Assembly (NCBI GenBank): GCA_963776565.1
Contig: CAVZNF010000008.1
Coordinates: 10,345-74,344 of the forward strand
Reading direction: 5' to 3'
Origin: GMQP-bins7 sp963776565
GTDB taxonomy: Bacteria; Actinomycetota; Thermoleophilia; Gaiellales; Gaiellaceae
DNA length: 64,000 nt
Notes under the pieces: model-generated
What the model was told of the DNA's origin: nothing
What the model saw: only the letters and a program-made list of their open reading frames with translations
Databases searched by the model: none
Translations under genes and position numbers: made by a program
Shown here: positions 34,810-44,838 of the stretch, one piece after another
How the letters are laid out: each line of letters opens with the position of its first letter
Position numbering within the stretch: the first letter of the stretch is position 1

Positions 34810-36870
34810 CGCGCCGCGACCTCTCGTGCGACCTCGCTCACCGCATCGGGCGTGAACCCGAACTTCTTGACGAGCTCCTTCAGCGGCGCCGAGGCGCCGA
34901 ACGTGTTCATCGCGACGATCGCGCCTCCGTCACCGACGTAGCGGGCCCAGCCGAGCGCAGACGCCTGCTCGATCGCGACGCGCGCTTTGATCGCGGGCGG
35001 GAGCACGTCGTCGCGGTAGGTCTGCGGCTGGCGGTCGAACAGCTCGGAGCACGGCATCGAGACGACCCGCGCTCCGATGCCGTCGGCGGCGAGCTCGTCG
35101 CGGGCCTCGAGCGCGAGTGTCACCTCCGAGCCCGTCGCGATGAGGATCACGTCGGGCTCTCCGTCGGTGTCGACCAGGATGTACGCGCCCTGCGCCACCC
35201 CGGAAGCCGGTGCGGCGGCCGAGCGATCGACGGTGGGCAGCGCCTGCCGCGAGAGCACGAGCACGGCAGGCTCGTGGCGCAGCTGCATCACGTAGCGCCA
35301 GGTCTCGGCGACCTCGTTCGCGTCCGCCGGGCGGAACACGAGCAATCCGGGCATCGCCCGCAGCGACGCGAGCTGCTCGACCGGCTGGTGCGTCGGGCCG
35401 TCCTCGCCGACACCGATCGAGTCGTGGGTGAAGATGTGGATGACGGGGATCTCCATCAGCGCGGAGAGCCGGATCGCGCCGCGGGCGTAGTCCGAGAAGA
35501 TGAGGAACCCCGACCAGAACGGGCGCAGCTTCGAGAGCGCGAGGCCGTTCGCGATCGCGGCCGAGGCGAACTCGCGCACGCCGAAGTGGAAGTTGCGTCC
35601 GCCTCGGTCGCCCGCGCTGGAAATCACCTGCTCCGTCGAACGTGAGCCGCGTCTTGGTCGACGGCGCGAGATCGGCCGCGCCGCCGACGAGCCACGGGAC
35701 GCTCTGCGCGACCGCGTTCAGCACCTGGCCCGACGAGTCACGGCTCGCGAGGCCCTTCTCGTCGGCCGGAAACTCCGGAATCGCCGCCTCCCAGGCCTCG
35801 GGAAGGTCGCGGCGCTGCATGCGCTCGATCTCGTCCGCGAGCTCCGGGTGCGTCGCGCGGTACTCCTCGAACAGCGCCTCCCAGTCCGCGCGAGCCTCCG
35901 CGCCGCGTGCACCGATCCCGTCGGCGAAGTGCTCGCGGACGCCATCGGGGACGAGGAACTCGGCGTCCTCGGGCCAGCCGTAGAACCGCTTTGCCGCGCG
36001 GACACCGTCGGGGCCGAGCGGCTCGCCGTGCGCTTTCGGCGTGTCCTCGACCGGGGTGCCGTAGCCGATGTGGCTGTGCACGACGATCAGCGTCGGCCGC
36101 TCGTCCTCGGCCTTGAAGGCGTGGAACGCGCGCTCCGCCTGCTCGAGGTCGTTCGCGTCCGCGACCGTCTCCACGTTCCAGCCGTACGCGGTGAACCTCG
36201 CGGCGACGTCCTCGGTGAACGCGAGGTCCGTGTGGCCCTCGATCGTGACGCGGTTGGAGTCGTAGATCCAGCAGAGGTTCGAGAGGCGCTGGTGTGCGGC
36301 GAAGGAGGCCGCCTCCGACGCGACGCCCTCCATCATGCAGCCGTCGCCCGCCTGCGCGTACACGTCGAAGTCGAAGAGCGTGAAGCCGTCGCGGTTGTAG
36401 CGCGCGCCGAGCCATTGGCTCGCGACCGCCATGCCGACCGAGGTCGCGACGCCCTGGCCGAGCGGACCGGAGGTGGTCTCGACGCCGCTCGTCCAGCGGT
36501 ACTCGGGATGGCCAGGGCACTTCGAGCCGAGCTGCCGGAACCGCTTCAGATCCTCGAGCGGGACGGCCGGCTCTCCGAGGATCTCGTACTCGGGGTCGAC
36601 GGCACGCACGCCGGTGAGATGCAACAACGACCAGAGCAGCGCGGAGGCGTGCCCCGCCGACAGCACGAAGCGGTCGCGGTTCGGCCAGATCGGATCGGCC
36701 GGATCGAAGCGAAGGAAGCGCTGCCAGAGCGTGTACGTGACCGGCGCAATGCCGATCGGCGTGCCCGGGTGCCCCGAGTTCGCCGCCTCGATCGCGTCGA
36801 TGCAGAGCGTCCGGATCGTGGTGATGCAGAGGTCGTCGAGGTCGCGGGCGGCGACGGGCGAAGTCGTCAC
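34806..36870 (-). CDS. tkt: Transketolase, one frame break
   Basis: It transfers two-carbon units between sugar phosphates using thiamine diphosphate. Motifs in order are ANSGHPGTPIGIAP (about residue 26), FVLSAGHASALLWSLLHL and the ThDP motif GDGCMMEGVASEAASFA. The second domain, after a break near 35635, has FHFGVREFASAAIANGLAL and FTHDSIGVGEDGPTHQPVEQ. The C-terminal domain ends SEVAREVAAR. The total is about 688 residues. The GTG at 36870 is seven bases from the zwf1 stop. No transaldolase accompanies it. Confidence 0.94.
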
Positions 36871-36877
36871 GTCGCCC

Positions 36878-38284
36878 TCACGGCAGCCACGGATTCCTCC
36901 AGCCTCCGTAGTCACGGGTGAGCTCGTCCGCCGACGCCGGCCCCCAGGTTCCCGGCTCGTAGACCTCGACCGGAGGCGGCGAGTCGAGCAGAGGCTGGAC
37001 GACGCGCCACGTCTCCTCGACCGCGTCCTGGCGGGCGAAGCTGCTCGGATTACCGTGCATTGCCGCCTCGAGCAGCACCTCGTAGGGCGTGGGCCCCTCA
37101 CCGCCCATACTCGCGAACTCCATGTCGAGCTGGACCGAGCGAAGCGCCGCCCTTTCGGCATCCTTCGCCTGCATGCGCAGGCGCGCGCCCGGCTTCGGAC
37201 CGATCCGCAGTACGAGCTGGTTGGCTTCGGGGCGGGGCGCATCCTTCGGGACGAAGCCGAGCCAAGGGGTCGTGTTGAAGACCACGCGTACCTCGGTGAC
37301 CGTGACCGGGAGCGCTTTCCCGGCGCGGATGAAGAAGGGGACGCCGGACCAGCGCCAGTTGTCGATCTCGAGTCGCATCGCACAGTAGGTCTCCGTCTGC
37401 GAGCTTGGCGCGACTCCCTCCACGTCGAGGTAGCCCCGATACTGGCCGCGCACGTACTGCGACGGGTCGGCCTCGGCCATCGCGACGAAGACGTCGCGCT
37501 TGCGGTTGTTGATGATGTCCGTGCCGTGGCCGGTGGGCGGCTCCATGGCGACGAGGCTCAGGACCTGCAGCAGGTGGTTCTGCACGACGTCGCGCATCGC
37601 CCCGACCGGGTCGTAGAAGCGCCCGCGGTCGGCGACGTCGAAGTTCTCTCCCATCGTTATCTGCACGGAGGAGACGAAGTGCCGGTTCCAGACCGGCTCG
37701 AGGATCGTGTTCGCGAAGCGGAGGTAGAGGATGTCCTCGACGGACATCTTCCCGAGGAAGTGGTCGATGCGGTAGAGCTGGGACTCGTCGATGTGCGCGT
37801 GCAGTTCGGCGTTCAGCGAGCGAGCCGACGCGAGGTCGTGACCGAAGGGCTTCTCGACGACGACGCGCGCGTTCTCGGTGAGACCTGCATTCGACAGGCC
37901 GCCGACGACGGTGCCGAACAGCGAGGGCGGGATCTCGAGGTAGAAGACCGGGAGCTCCGCATCTCCGACCGCCTTCGCGACCTGGGCGTACGTGTCGGCG
38001 TCGGTGAAGTCGCCGTGGACATAGGACAGGCGCTTCGCGAGCCGCTCGAAGACCTCCTCGTCGATCTTCTCGCCCGTCGCGACGATCGATTCACGAGCGC
38101 GCTCGACGAGTTGCTCGAGCGACCAGTCGTCGAAGGCGACGCCGACGATGGGGCAGTCGAGGAGGCCGCGCGCCTCGAGCCGGTACAGCGACCGGTACGT
38201 CATGACCCGCGCGAGGTCGCCCGTGATCCCGAAGATCACGAGCACGTCGGCAGGCCGAGGCCCGCCGTTCGCCTGCCGGTTCAC
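36878..38284 (-). CDS. zwf: Glucose-6-phosphate 1-dehydrogenase (copy 1)
   Basis: It oxidises glucose-6-phosphate to the lactone, making NAD(P)H. The 468-residue protein has the dinucleotide motif VIFGITGDLARVM (about residues 16-28), VVEKPFGHD, and the active-site RIDHFLGKMSVEDI. The late substrate motif is FFIRAGKALPVTVTEV. The frame is intact. It is the first gene of the minus-strand operon zwf-tkt-pgi-HAD-gnd-pgl-ppgK and diverges from NDH-2. A clear paralogue lies on the plus strand at 39932. Confidence 0.95.
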   Translation of the reverse strand: MNRQANGGPRPADVLVIFGITGDLARVMTYRSLYRLEARGLLDCPIVGVAFDDWSLEQLVERARESIVATGEKIDEEVFERLAKRLSYVHGDFTDADTYAQVAKAVGDAELPVFYLEIPPSLFGTVVGGLSNAGLTENARVVVEKPFGHDLASARSLNAELHAHIDESQLYRIDHFLGKMSVEDILYLRFANTILEPVWNRHFVSSVQITMGENFDVADRGRFYDPVGAMRDVVQNHLLQVLSLVAMEPPTGHGTDIINNRKRDVFVAMAEADPSQYVRGQYRGYLDVEGVAPSSQTETYCAMRLEIDNWRWSGVPFFIRAGKALPVTVTEVRVVFNTTPWLGFVPKDAPRPEANQLVLRIGPKPGARLRMQAKDAERAALRSVQLDMEFASMGGEGPTPYEVLLEAAMHGNPSSFARQDAVEETWRVVQPLLDSPPPVEVYEPGTWGPASADELTRDYGGWRNPWLP

Positions 38285-38594
38285 ACCCAGAGCATTTCAG
38301 CTTCCCCATGGGCTTCACAACCGATGTCGAACGATCGATCCTTGGGCGCCGATTGGGCTCTGAGACATCGCTAGCACGGCCGCCTGGCAGTTATTCACCA
38401 GGCGTTCACCATCGTCGCTTGGTGGATGCTTGACCAAGCAATATGCTGGTTGGCGCCCTCAGTTTTGGCAACAGGAGGCAGGCGCATGATCAACTTCGAG
38501 TCCGTCGTGAGCGGCTCTGTTTTGGGCGGGACCGCACCCGCGCTGCGAGCCGTCGCTAAGAGCTCCGAGACAGCCTCTGGGTCGGCCGAGCGTC
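38285..38594. other. Divergent intergenic region between zwf1 and NDH-2
   Basis: It holds a sigma-70-type promoter with an overlapping dyad (38417-38447) facing NDH-2 and a possible 38-codon reading frame (38486-38602). The part next to zwf1 has AATGCT six bases before the zwf1 GTG, a weak leaderless candidate. Confidence 0.5.
38417..38447 (+). promoter_or_regulatory. Promoter with overlapping operator-like dyad upstream of NDH-2
   Basis: TTGGTG (38419-38424), a 17-base spacer and TATGCT (38442-38447) form a conventional promoter. A perfect inverted repeat GCTTGGT (38417-38423) / ACCAAGC (38433-38439) overlaps the -35 and spacer, as a repressor site would. Confidence 0.55.
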
Positions 38595-38602
38595 GTGCCT
38601 GA
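38486..38602 (+). CDS. Possible 38-residue leader peptide or small protein
   Basis: ATG 38486 has a strong AGGAGG seven bases upstream and lies some 30-35 bases downstream of the predicted transcription start. The peptide runs MINFESVVSGSVLGGT and ends SAERRA at a TGA inside the NDH-2 start region (GTG 38595). It has no recognisable family. It could be a translated leader coupling ribosomes to NDH-2, or the true NDH-2 N-terminus may be misread. Confidence 0.35.
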   Translation: MINFESVVSGSVLGGTAPALRAVAKSSETASGSAERRA

Positions 38603-39869
38603 CGTCGCCGGCGGTGAGCGACCGCGGGTCGTCGTTCTCGGCGGCGGCTTCGCCGGGATCGGCGCCGCACGGAAGCTGAAGGACGCCGACGTCGACGTCG
38701 TCGCTCGTCGACAGGCACGACTACCACACCTTCCAGCCGTTGCTGTACCAGCTGGCGACGGGGCTGCTCGAGACGACGGCCGTAGGGCACTCGCTGCGCG
38801 ATCTCGTCAAGAAGCAGGACAACGCCACGATCCACAAGGCGCCGATCACCGCGATCGACCTCGACGGCGAAGGAGGTCCGGTTCGACGGTCTCGCGCCCA
38901 TCACCTACGACTTCCTTGTCTTCGCCCTCGGGGCGCAGGTGAACTTCTTCGGGACGGAGGGCGCCGCCGAGCACGCGTTCCCGATGTACACGCTGCGAGA
39001 CGCGCTCAAGCTCAAGGACCACGTCCTCGAGCGCTGGGAGGCGGCGGACAAGGACAGCGCGCTCGTCGACGACGGCGCGCTGACGGTCGTCGTGGTCGGA
39101 GGCGGGCCGACCGGCGTCGAGACGGCGGGAGCTCTCGCCGAGCTCTACCGGTCGAACTTCGTCACGGACTATCCGAGCCTCCCGCAGGAGAAGGCCCGCG
39201 TCGTCCTCGTCGAGGCCGGCGACGAGATCTTCGCGATGTTCAAGCCGAACCTGCGCGAATATGCGAAGGACGCGCTCGAGAAACGGACGGTCGAGGTCAT
39301 GACCGGCGCTCGGGTGCAGTCGGTGTCGCCGACGCGCGTGACGCTCTCCTCGGGTGAGGTGATCTCCGCGCACACGCTCGTCTGGGGCGCAGGGCTACAG
39401 GGCAACAGTCTCGTCCAGTCGCTCGGGATCGAGCTCGAGCGGGGCAACCGGATCGCCGTCGGGCCGGACCTCGAGCTTCCCGGCTATCCGGGCGTCTTCG
39501 TCGTGGGCGACGTCGCGGCGATAACGGACTCGAAGACGGAGCAGGTGCTGCCGCAGCTCGGCTCGGTCGCGCTCCAGTCGGGCGAGCACGCCGGGGAGAC
39601 CATCTCCCGCCGCGTCGCGGGCAAGTCGACGAAGCCGTTCGCCTACAAGCGACAAAGGCACGATGGCGGCGATCGGGCGCAACGCGGCAGTCGTGCAAAT
39701 GCTCGGCGGGAAGACGATGAAGGGGCACAAGGCTCAGTTCGCGTGGCGGACCGTGCACCTCGCGCTCCTCCCGACGAACGAGGACCGTGCGAAGGCAATC
39801 GTCGACTGGGCCGGGAGCCAGTTCACACACCAGCGCGTGGGCCGGATCAGCGTCGACGCGGACGAGTAG
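38595..39869 (+). CDS. NADH dehydrogenase type II (FAD-dependent), three frame breaks
   Basis: It transfers electrons from NADH to quinone without proton pumping. The FAD motif VVVLGGGFAGIGAARKL opens the protein. After breaks near 38702 and 38870 it continues DYHTFQPLLYQLATG, FLVFALGAQVNFFG, and the NADH motif VVVVGGGPTGVETAGAL. VFVVGDVAAI closes the FAD site. After a break near 39655 the C-terminus reads RNAAVVQMLGGKTMKG and ends VDADE. The total is about 424 residues. It would feed the menaquinone pool used by the cytochrome bd oxidase encoded at 47001. Confidence 0.88.
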
Positions 39870-39931
39870 ACGACGAAGAGGCGCGGCGGCCACACCGGCG
39901 TCGTCGGCCCCAACAAGAGAGAGGTGGGGGC

Positions 39932-41372
39932 ATGAGCGCAACACAGGCTCCACAGAAAGCGATCGGACGAAGACGGACGCTGAGTCCGCAGCCGGCCGAC
40001 GTCCTCGTGATCTTCGGGATCACGGGCGACCTCGCGAAGGTGATGACGTTCCACTCGCTCTACCGACTCGAGCAGCGCGGGCTCCTCGACTGCCCGATCG
40101 TCGGTGTGGCGTTCGACGACTGGACGCTCGAGCAGCTCGTTCAGCGCGCGCGCGACTCGATCGTCGGCACGGGGGAGAAGCTCGACGAGGAGGTGTTCAC
40201 TCGGTTCGCGAAGCGGCTCTCGTACCACCACGGCGATTTCACGGACGACGCAACCTACGCCGAGGTCGCGGAGGCGATCGAGGGCATGAAGACCCCCGTC
40301 TTCTACCTCGAAGTCCCGCCGTCGCTCTTCGGCACGGTCGTCGGTGGCCTGGCGAAGGCGGGCGTGACGGCAAACGCGAGAGTCGTCGTCGAGAAGCCGT
40401 TCGGGCACGACACGGCGTCGGCGCGCGCGCTCGCCGACGAGCTGCACCAGTACATCGACGAGTCCCAGCTGCTCCGCATCGACCACTACCTCGGGAAGAT
40501 GGGGATCGAGGAGATCCTGTACCTCCGATTCGCCAACACGATGCTCGAGCCGGTGTGGAACCGGAACTACGTCGAGTCGGTCCAGATCACCATGGCCGAG
40601 GACTTCGGGGTCGAGGACCGCGGCCACTTCTACGACCCGGTCGGCGCTCTGCGCGACGTGGTCGTCAACCACCTCATGCAGGTGGTCGGGATGACGGCGA
40701 TGGAGCCGCCCGCCGGAGGCGACGCGAAGACGCTCCAGGACGCGAAAGTCGCGCTCTACAGGGCGATCAGCCCGGCTGATCCCGTCGCACTACGTGCGCG
40801 GTCAGTACGACGGCTACCTCTCGATCGACGGCGTCGCTCCGGACTCGACCACCGAGACGTACACGGCGCTGCGCCTGGACATCGAGAACTGGCGCTGGTC
40901 GGGCGTGCCGTTCTTCATTCGCGCCGGAAAGCGGCTCCCCATGACGCAGACGGAGGTGAGGCTCGTCTTCAAGCGCGCACCGCGGCTCGGCTTCGCCGCG
41001 TTCGACCGACCGGAGCCGAATCAGCTCGTGATCAAGCTCGATCCCACGACGGGCGTCCGGATGGTGCTCGACGCGCATCGAGCGGACACGGCGGGCACGG
41101 GTGCCGCCCCGATCCTGTTCGACGTCGAGTTCGCGTCGATGGGTGGTGAGGGCGCCACTCCCTACGAGGTCTTGCTGCACGCGGCGATGGTCGGGGACGC
41201 GACCCGCTTCACGAGGCAGGACGGGGTCGAGCAGACGTGGCGGATCATGCAGCCGCTCCTCGACGCCCCTCCGCCGGTGCATGTCTACGCGCCAGGGTCG
41301 TGGGGCCCGGCCGAGGCCGACGGGCTCGTCAAGGGTCACAGCCGCTGGCACGAGCCCTGGCTCGAGGCGTGA
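39932..41372 (+). CDS. zwf: Glucose-6-phosphate 1-dehydrogenase (copy 2), one frame break
   Basis: This paralogue of the copy at 36878 has VIFGITGDLAKVM, VVEKPFGHD, RIDHYLGKMGIEEI and, after a break near 40783, VRGQYDGYLSIDGV and FFIRAGKRLPMTQTEV. The ATG at 39932 follows GAGAGAGGTGGGG. It has a 20-residue N-terminal extension compared with copy 1 and differs around the segment before VRGQY (TLQDAKVALYRA versus NNRKRDVFVAMA). It is the first gene of a run zwf-GH15-GMC with overlapping stops and starts. Cofactor preference may differ between copies. Confidence 0.93.
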
Positions 41373-43268
41373 GCAGCGCACCGGAGACGAAGGCGAAGAG
41401 CGCGCAGAGCGCCGCCGCCCCATCGCCGTTCACGCCGATTGCCGACTACGCGTTCATCTCCGACTGCCACACCGGAGCGCTCGTGGCCCCGGACGGTTCG
41501 GTCGACTGGTTGTGCGTTCCGCGCTTCGACTCACCCAGCGTGTTCGGGAGCCTCCTCGATCGCGGGGCGGGCATGTTCAGGCTGGCGCCGTTCGCGATCG
41601 ACCATCCGACAGCTCGCGCGTACGAGCCGGGGACGAATGTCCTCGAGACGACCTGGAAAACGCCCGGCGGGTGGATCAGCGTCCGAACGGCGCTGACCAT
41701 GGGCCCCTGGGACCACGAGGACGAGATCACGCCCCACACTCGGCCGCCGGCCGACGACGACGCCGACCACATGCTCGTCCGAACCGTCGAGTGCCTCGAG
41801 GGAGACGTCGAGGTCGAGCTCATCTGTGAGCCCGTGTTCGACTATGGCCGCAAGGAGGCGACGTGGACGCTGGTGGACGGCGATCGGCACGTGGCCGACG
41901 CGACGGGAGCCGGCCAGACGCTCCGCCTCCGAACCGATCTCGCGCTCGGAATCGAGGGCGGCCGCGTGCGGGCACGGCACGTCCTGCAGGCGGGTGACAA
42001 GGCGTACTGCGCCCTGTCGTGGGCCGAGGGACTGGCCTGTCCGGAGGACCTCGACGACGCGGAGGCGCGCCTCGCAGCGACCGTGCGCTTCTGGCGCGCC
42101 TGGCTCGGCAGAGCCCGCATCCCCGACCATCGCTGGCGCGATCCCGTACAGCGCTCGGCGCTCGCGATCAAGGGACTGACGTACATGCCGACCGGCGCGA
42201 CGGTCGCGGCGCTCACGACCTCGCTTCCCGAGACTCCCGGTGGCGAGCGCAACTGGGACTACCGCTACACGTGGATGCGAGACACGACGTTCACGCTCCA
42301 GGCGCTGCACTACCTGAACCTGGAGTGGGAGGCGGACGAGTTCATGCAGTTCGTCGCCGACGTCGAGCCGAACGAGGACGGCTCGCTGCAGATCATGTAC
42401 GGGATCGACGGTCGCCGAGACCTGACCGAGTCGACCCTCGACGAGCTCACGGGCTACGCGGGAGCGCGTCCCGTCAGGATCGGAAACGGCGCCTTCGACC
42501 AGCGGCAGAACGACGTCTACGGCGCCGTTCTCGACTCGATCCTCCTCCACACGCGCAGGAGCAAGCGGCTCCCGCGCCGGCTGTGGCCGATCATCCAGGC
42601 GCAGGCCGAGTGCGCCACCGCGGTCTGGCAGAACCCGGATCAGGGCATCTGGGAGGCGCGCGGCGCTCCACAGCACTACGTGTCGTCGAAGCTCATGTGC
42701 TGGGTCGCGCTGGATCGCGCGGCCAAGCTCGCCGAGATTCAAGGCGACCCCGAGCTGCAGGCGACAGTGGAGCGCGACGGCCGAGCAGGTCCGGGCGGAC
42801 ATCCTCGAGCACGGCGTCAGCGACCGCGGTGTCCTCCGTCAGCACTACGCGACCGACTCGCTCGACGCCTCCACGCTCCTGGCCGCGATCTTCGGATTCC
42901 TGCCCGGTGACGACGAACGCCTACGCAACTCGGTGCTCGCGGTCGCGGACGAGCTGAGCGAGGACGGCTTCGTCCTCCGCTATCGGACCGAGGAGACCGA
43001 CGACGGCCTCTCCGGGGAGGAGGGGACGTTCCTCATCTGTTCGTTCTGGCTCGTGTCCGCGCTCGCGATCGTCGGACAGGAGCAGCGCGCGCGCGATCTC
43101 ATGGAGCGGCTCCTGCGCATCGCCTCCCCGCTCGGGCTCTATGCGGAGGAGTTCGACGTCAAGACGGGCCGCCACCTCGGAAACTTCCCGCAGGCGTTCT
43201 CCCATCTCGCGCTGGTCGAAGCGGCCGCGCGCATCATCCTCGCCGAGCGACTGGAGGAAATCTCGTGA
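41369..43268 (+). CDS. GH15-family glucoamylase/trehalase-like enzyme, one frame break
   Basis: The N-terminal beta-sandwich begins with PIADYAFISDCHTGALVAPDGSVDWLCVPRFDS in pieces typical of GH15. The (alpha/alpha)6 barrel has ERNWDYRYTWMRDTTFTLQAL (about residues 290-310), then HYVSSKLMCWVALDRAA. After a break near 42775 come DASTLLAAIFGFLPGDD and EEGTFLICSFWLVSALA. Bacterial GH15 members release glucose from alpha-glucans or trehalose. No signal peptide is visible, so it is likely cytosolic. The GTG overlaps the zwf2 stop. It would make free glucose for PPGK and Zwf. Confidence 0.88.
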
Positions 43269-44817
43269 CCGAGTCCTACGACGTCATCATCATCGGGACG
43301 GGCGCAGGCGGGGGAACCCTCGCCCGCCACCTCGCCCCTCCGGGAAGCGCATCCTCCTGCTCGAGCGTGGCGACTGGCTTCCGCGCGAGCCCCAGAACTG
43401 GTCGGACCAGGACGTGTTCGTGGACAACCGCTACGTCTCGCCGGACACGTGGTACGACGCGAGCGGCAAGCCCTTCCAGCCGGGAGTGCACTACTTCGTC
43501 GGGGGCGCGACGAAGATGTACGGCGCGGCGCTGTACCGGCTTCGCAAGGAGGACTTCGGCGAGCTGCAGCATCACGACGGCATCTCTCCGGCCTGGCCGA
43601 TCTCCTACGACGAGCTGGAGCCGTATTACACGCTCGCCGAGCAGCACTACCACGTCCATGGCGCGCGGGGAGAGGACCCGACCGAGCCTCCGTCGAGCGC
43701 GCCATACCCGCATCCCGCGGTGTCGCACGAGCCTCGGATCCAGCAGCTCGCCGACGACCTCGCGGCCGCCGGCTACCGGCCGTTCCACGCGCCGTGCGGG
43801 ATCATGCTCGACGAGTCGAACCCGCCGTTCTCGACCTGCATCCGCTGTGCGACCTGCGACGGCTTCCCGTGTCTCGTGCACGCGAAGTCCGACGCCGAGG
43901 TGCTGGGTGTTCGGCCCGCGCTCGAGCATTCGAACGTCACGCTGCTGACGAACGCGAGGGTCGCAAGGCTCGACACGAACGGCGAGGGCACGGCCGTCAC
44001 CGAGGTCGTCGTCGATCGGGAGGGCGGGGAGGAGCGATTCTCGGCGGATGTCGTCGTGGTCGCGTGCGGGGCGGCCAACACGGCCAAGCTGCTCCTGGGG
44101 TCGGCGAACGAGAAGCACCCGAACGGGCTCGCGAACGGCTCCGATCAGGTCGGCCGCAACTACATGTTCCACGACTCGACGGCAGTCCTCGCGCTCTCAC
44201 GCGAGGAGAACGCGACCGCGTACCAGAAGACGCTCGGGCTCAACGACTTCTACTTCGGTTTGGACGACTTCGAGTACCCGCTCGGGAACGTGCAGATGGT
44301 CGGCAAGTCGACGGCGCCGATGTTCCGCGGCGAGCGACCGCGGGATACGAAGCTCGCGCCCGAGTGGACGCTGGAGCGGATGGCACGTCACGCCATCGAC
44401 TTCTGGCTGTCGACCGAGGATCTCCCGCGGCCGGAAAATCGGGTGACGGTCGACGACGACGGGAACATCACGCTCACCTACGCGGAGACGAACCTCGAGC
44501 CCAAGAAGCGGCTCTACGCAAAGGTGAAGTCGATCCTCGGCGAGCTCGACATGAACCCGGGCCACCTCATCCACCGCTTCGCGTACATGAAGAACGACAT
44601 CCCGATCGCCGGCTGCGCGCACCAGGCGGGCACCGCCCGCTTCGGAACGGACCCGAGCGCGTCGGTGCTCGACGTGAACTGCAAGGCCCACGAGCTCGAC
44701 AACCTGTACGTCGTCGACACGAGCGTCTTTCCGAGCATCGGCGCCGTGAATCCGGCGCTCACGGCGATGGCGAACTCACTCCGCGTCGGCGACCACCTGC
44801 TGGAGAGGCTGGCGTAG
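43265..44817 (+). CDS. GMC-family FAD oxidoreductase with Cys cluster, one frame break
   Basis: The FAD motif VIIIGTGAGGGTLARHL is followed, after a break near 43337, by RILLLERGDWLPREP and VGGATKMYGAALYR. The C-terminus has the GMC-type active-site histidine region AHQAGTARFG and VVDTSVFPSIGAVNPALT. A CxxCxxCxxxxC cluster (43837-43872) sits mid-protein. GMC enzymes oxidise alcohols or sugars. Close neighbours (GH15, zwf2, aldose epimerase) suggest a sugar substrate. The GTG overlaps the GH15 stop. Length is about 517 residues. Confidence 0.87.
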
Positions 44818-44838
44818 GCCGGGAGCGCCAGGGGCTCG

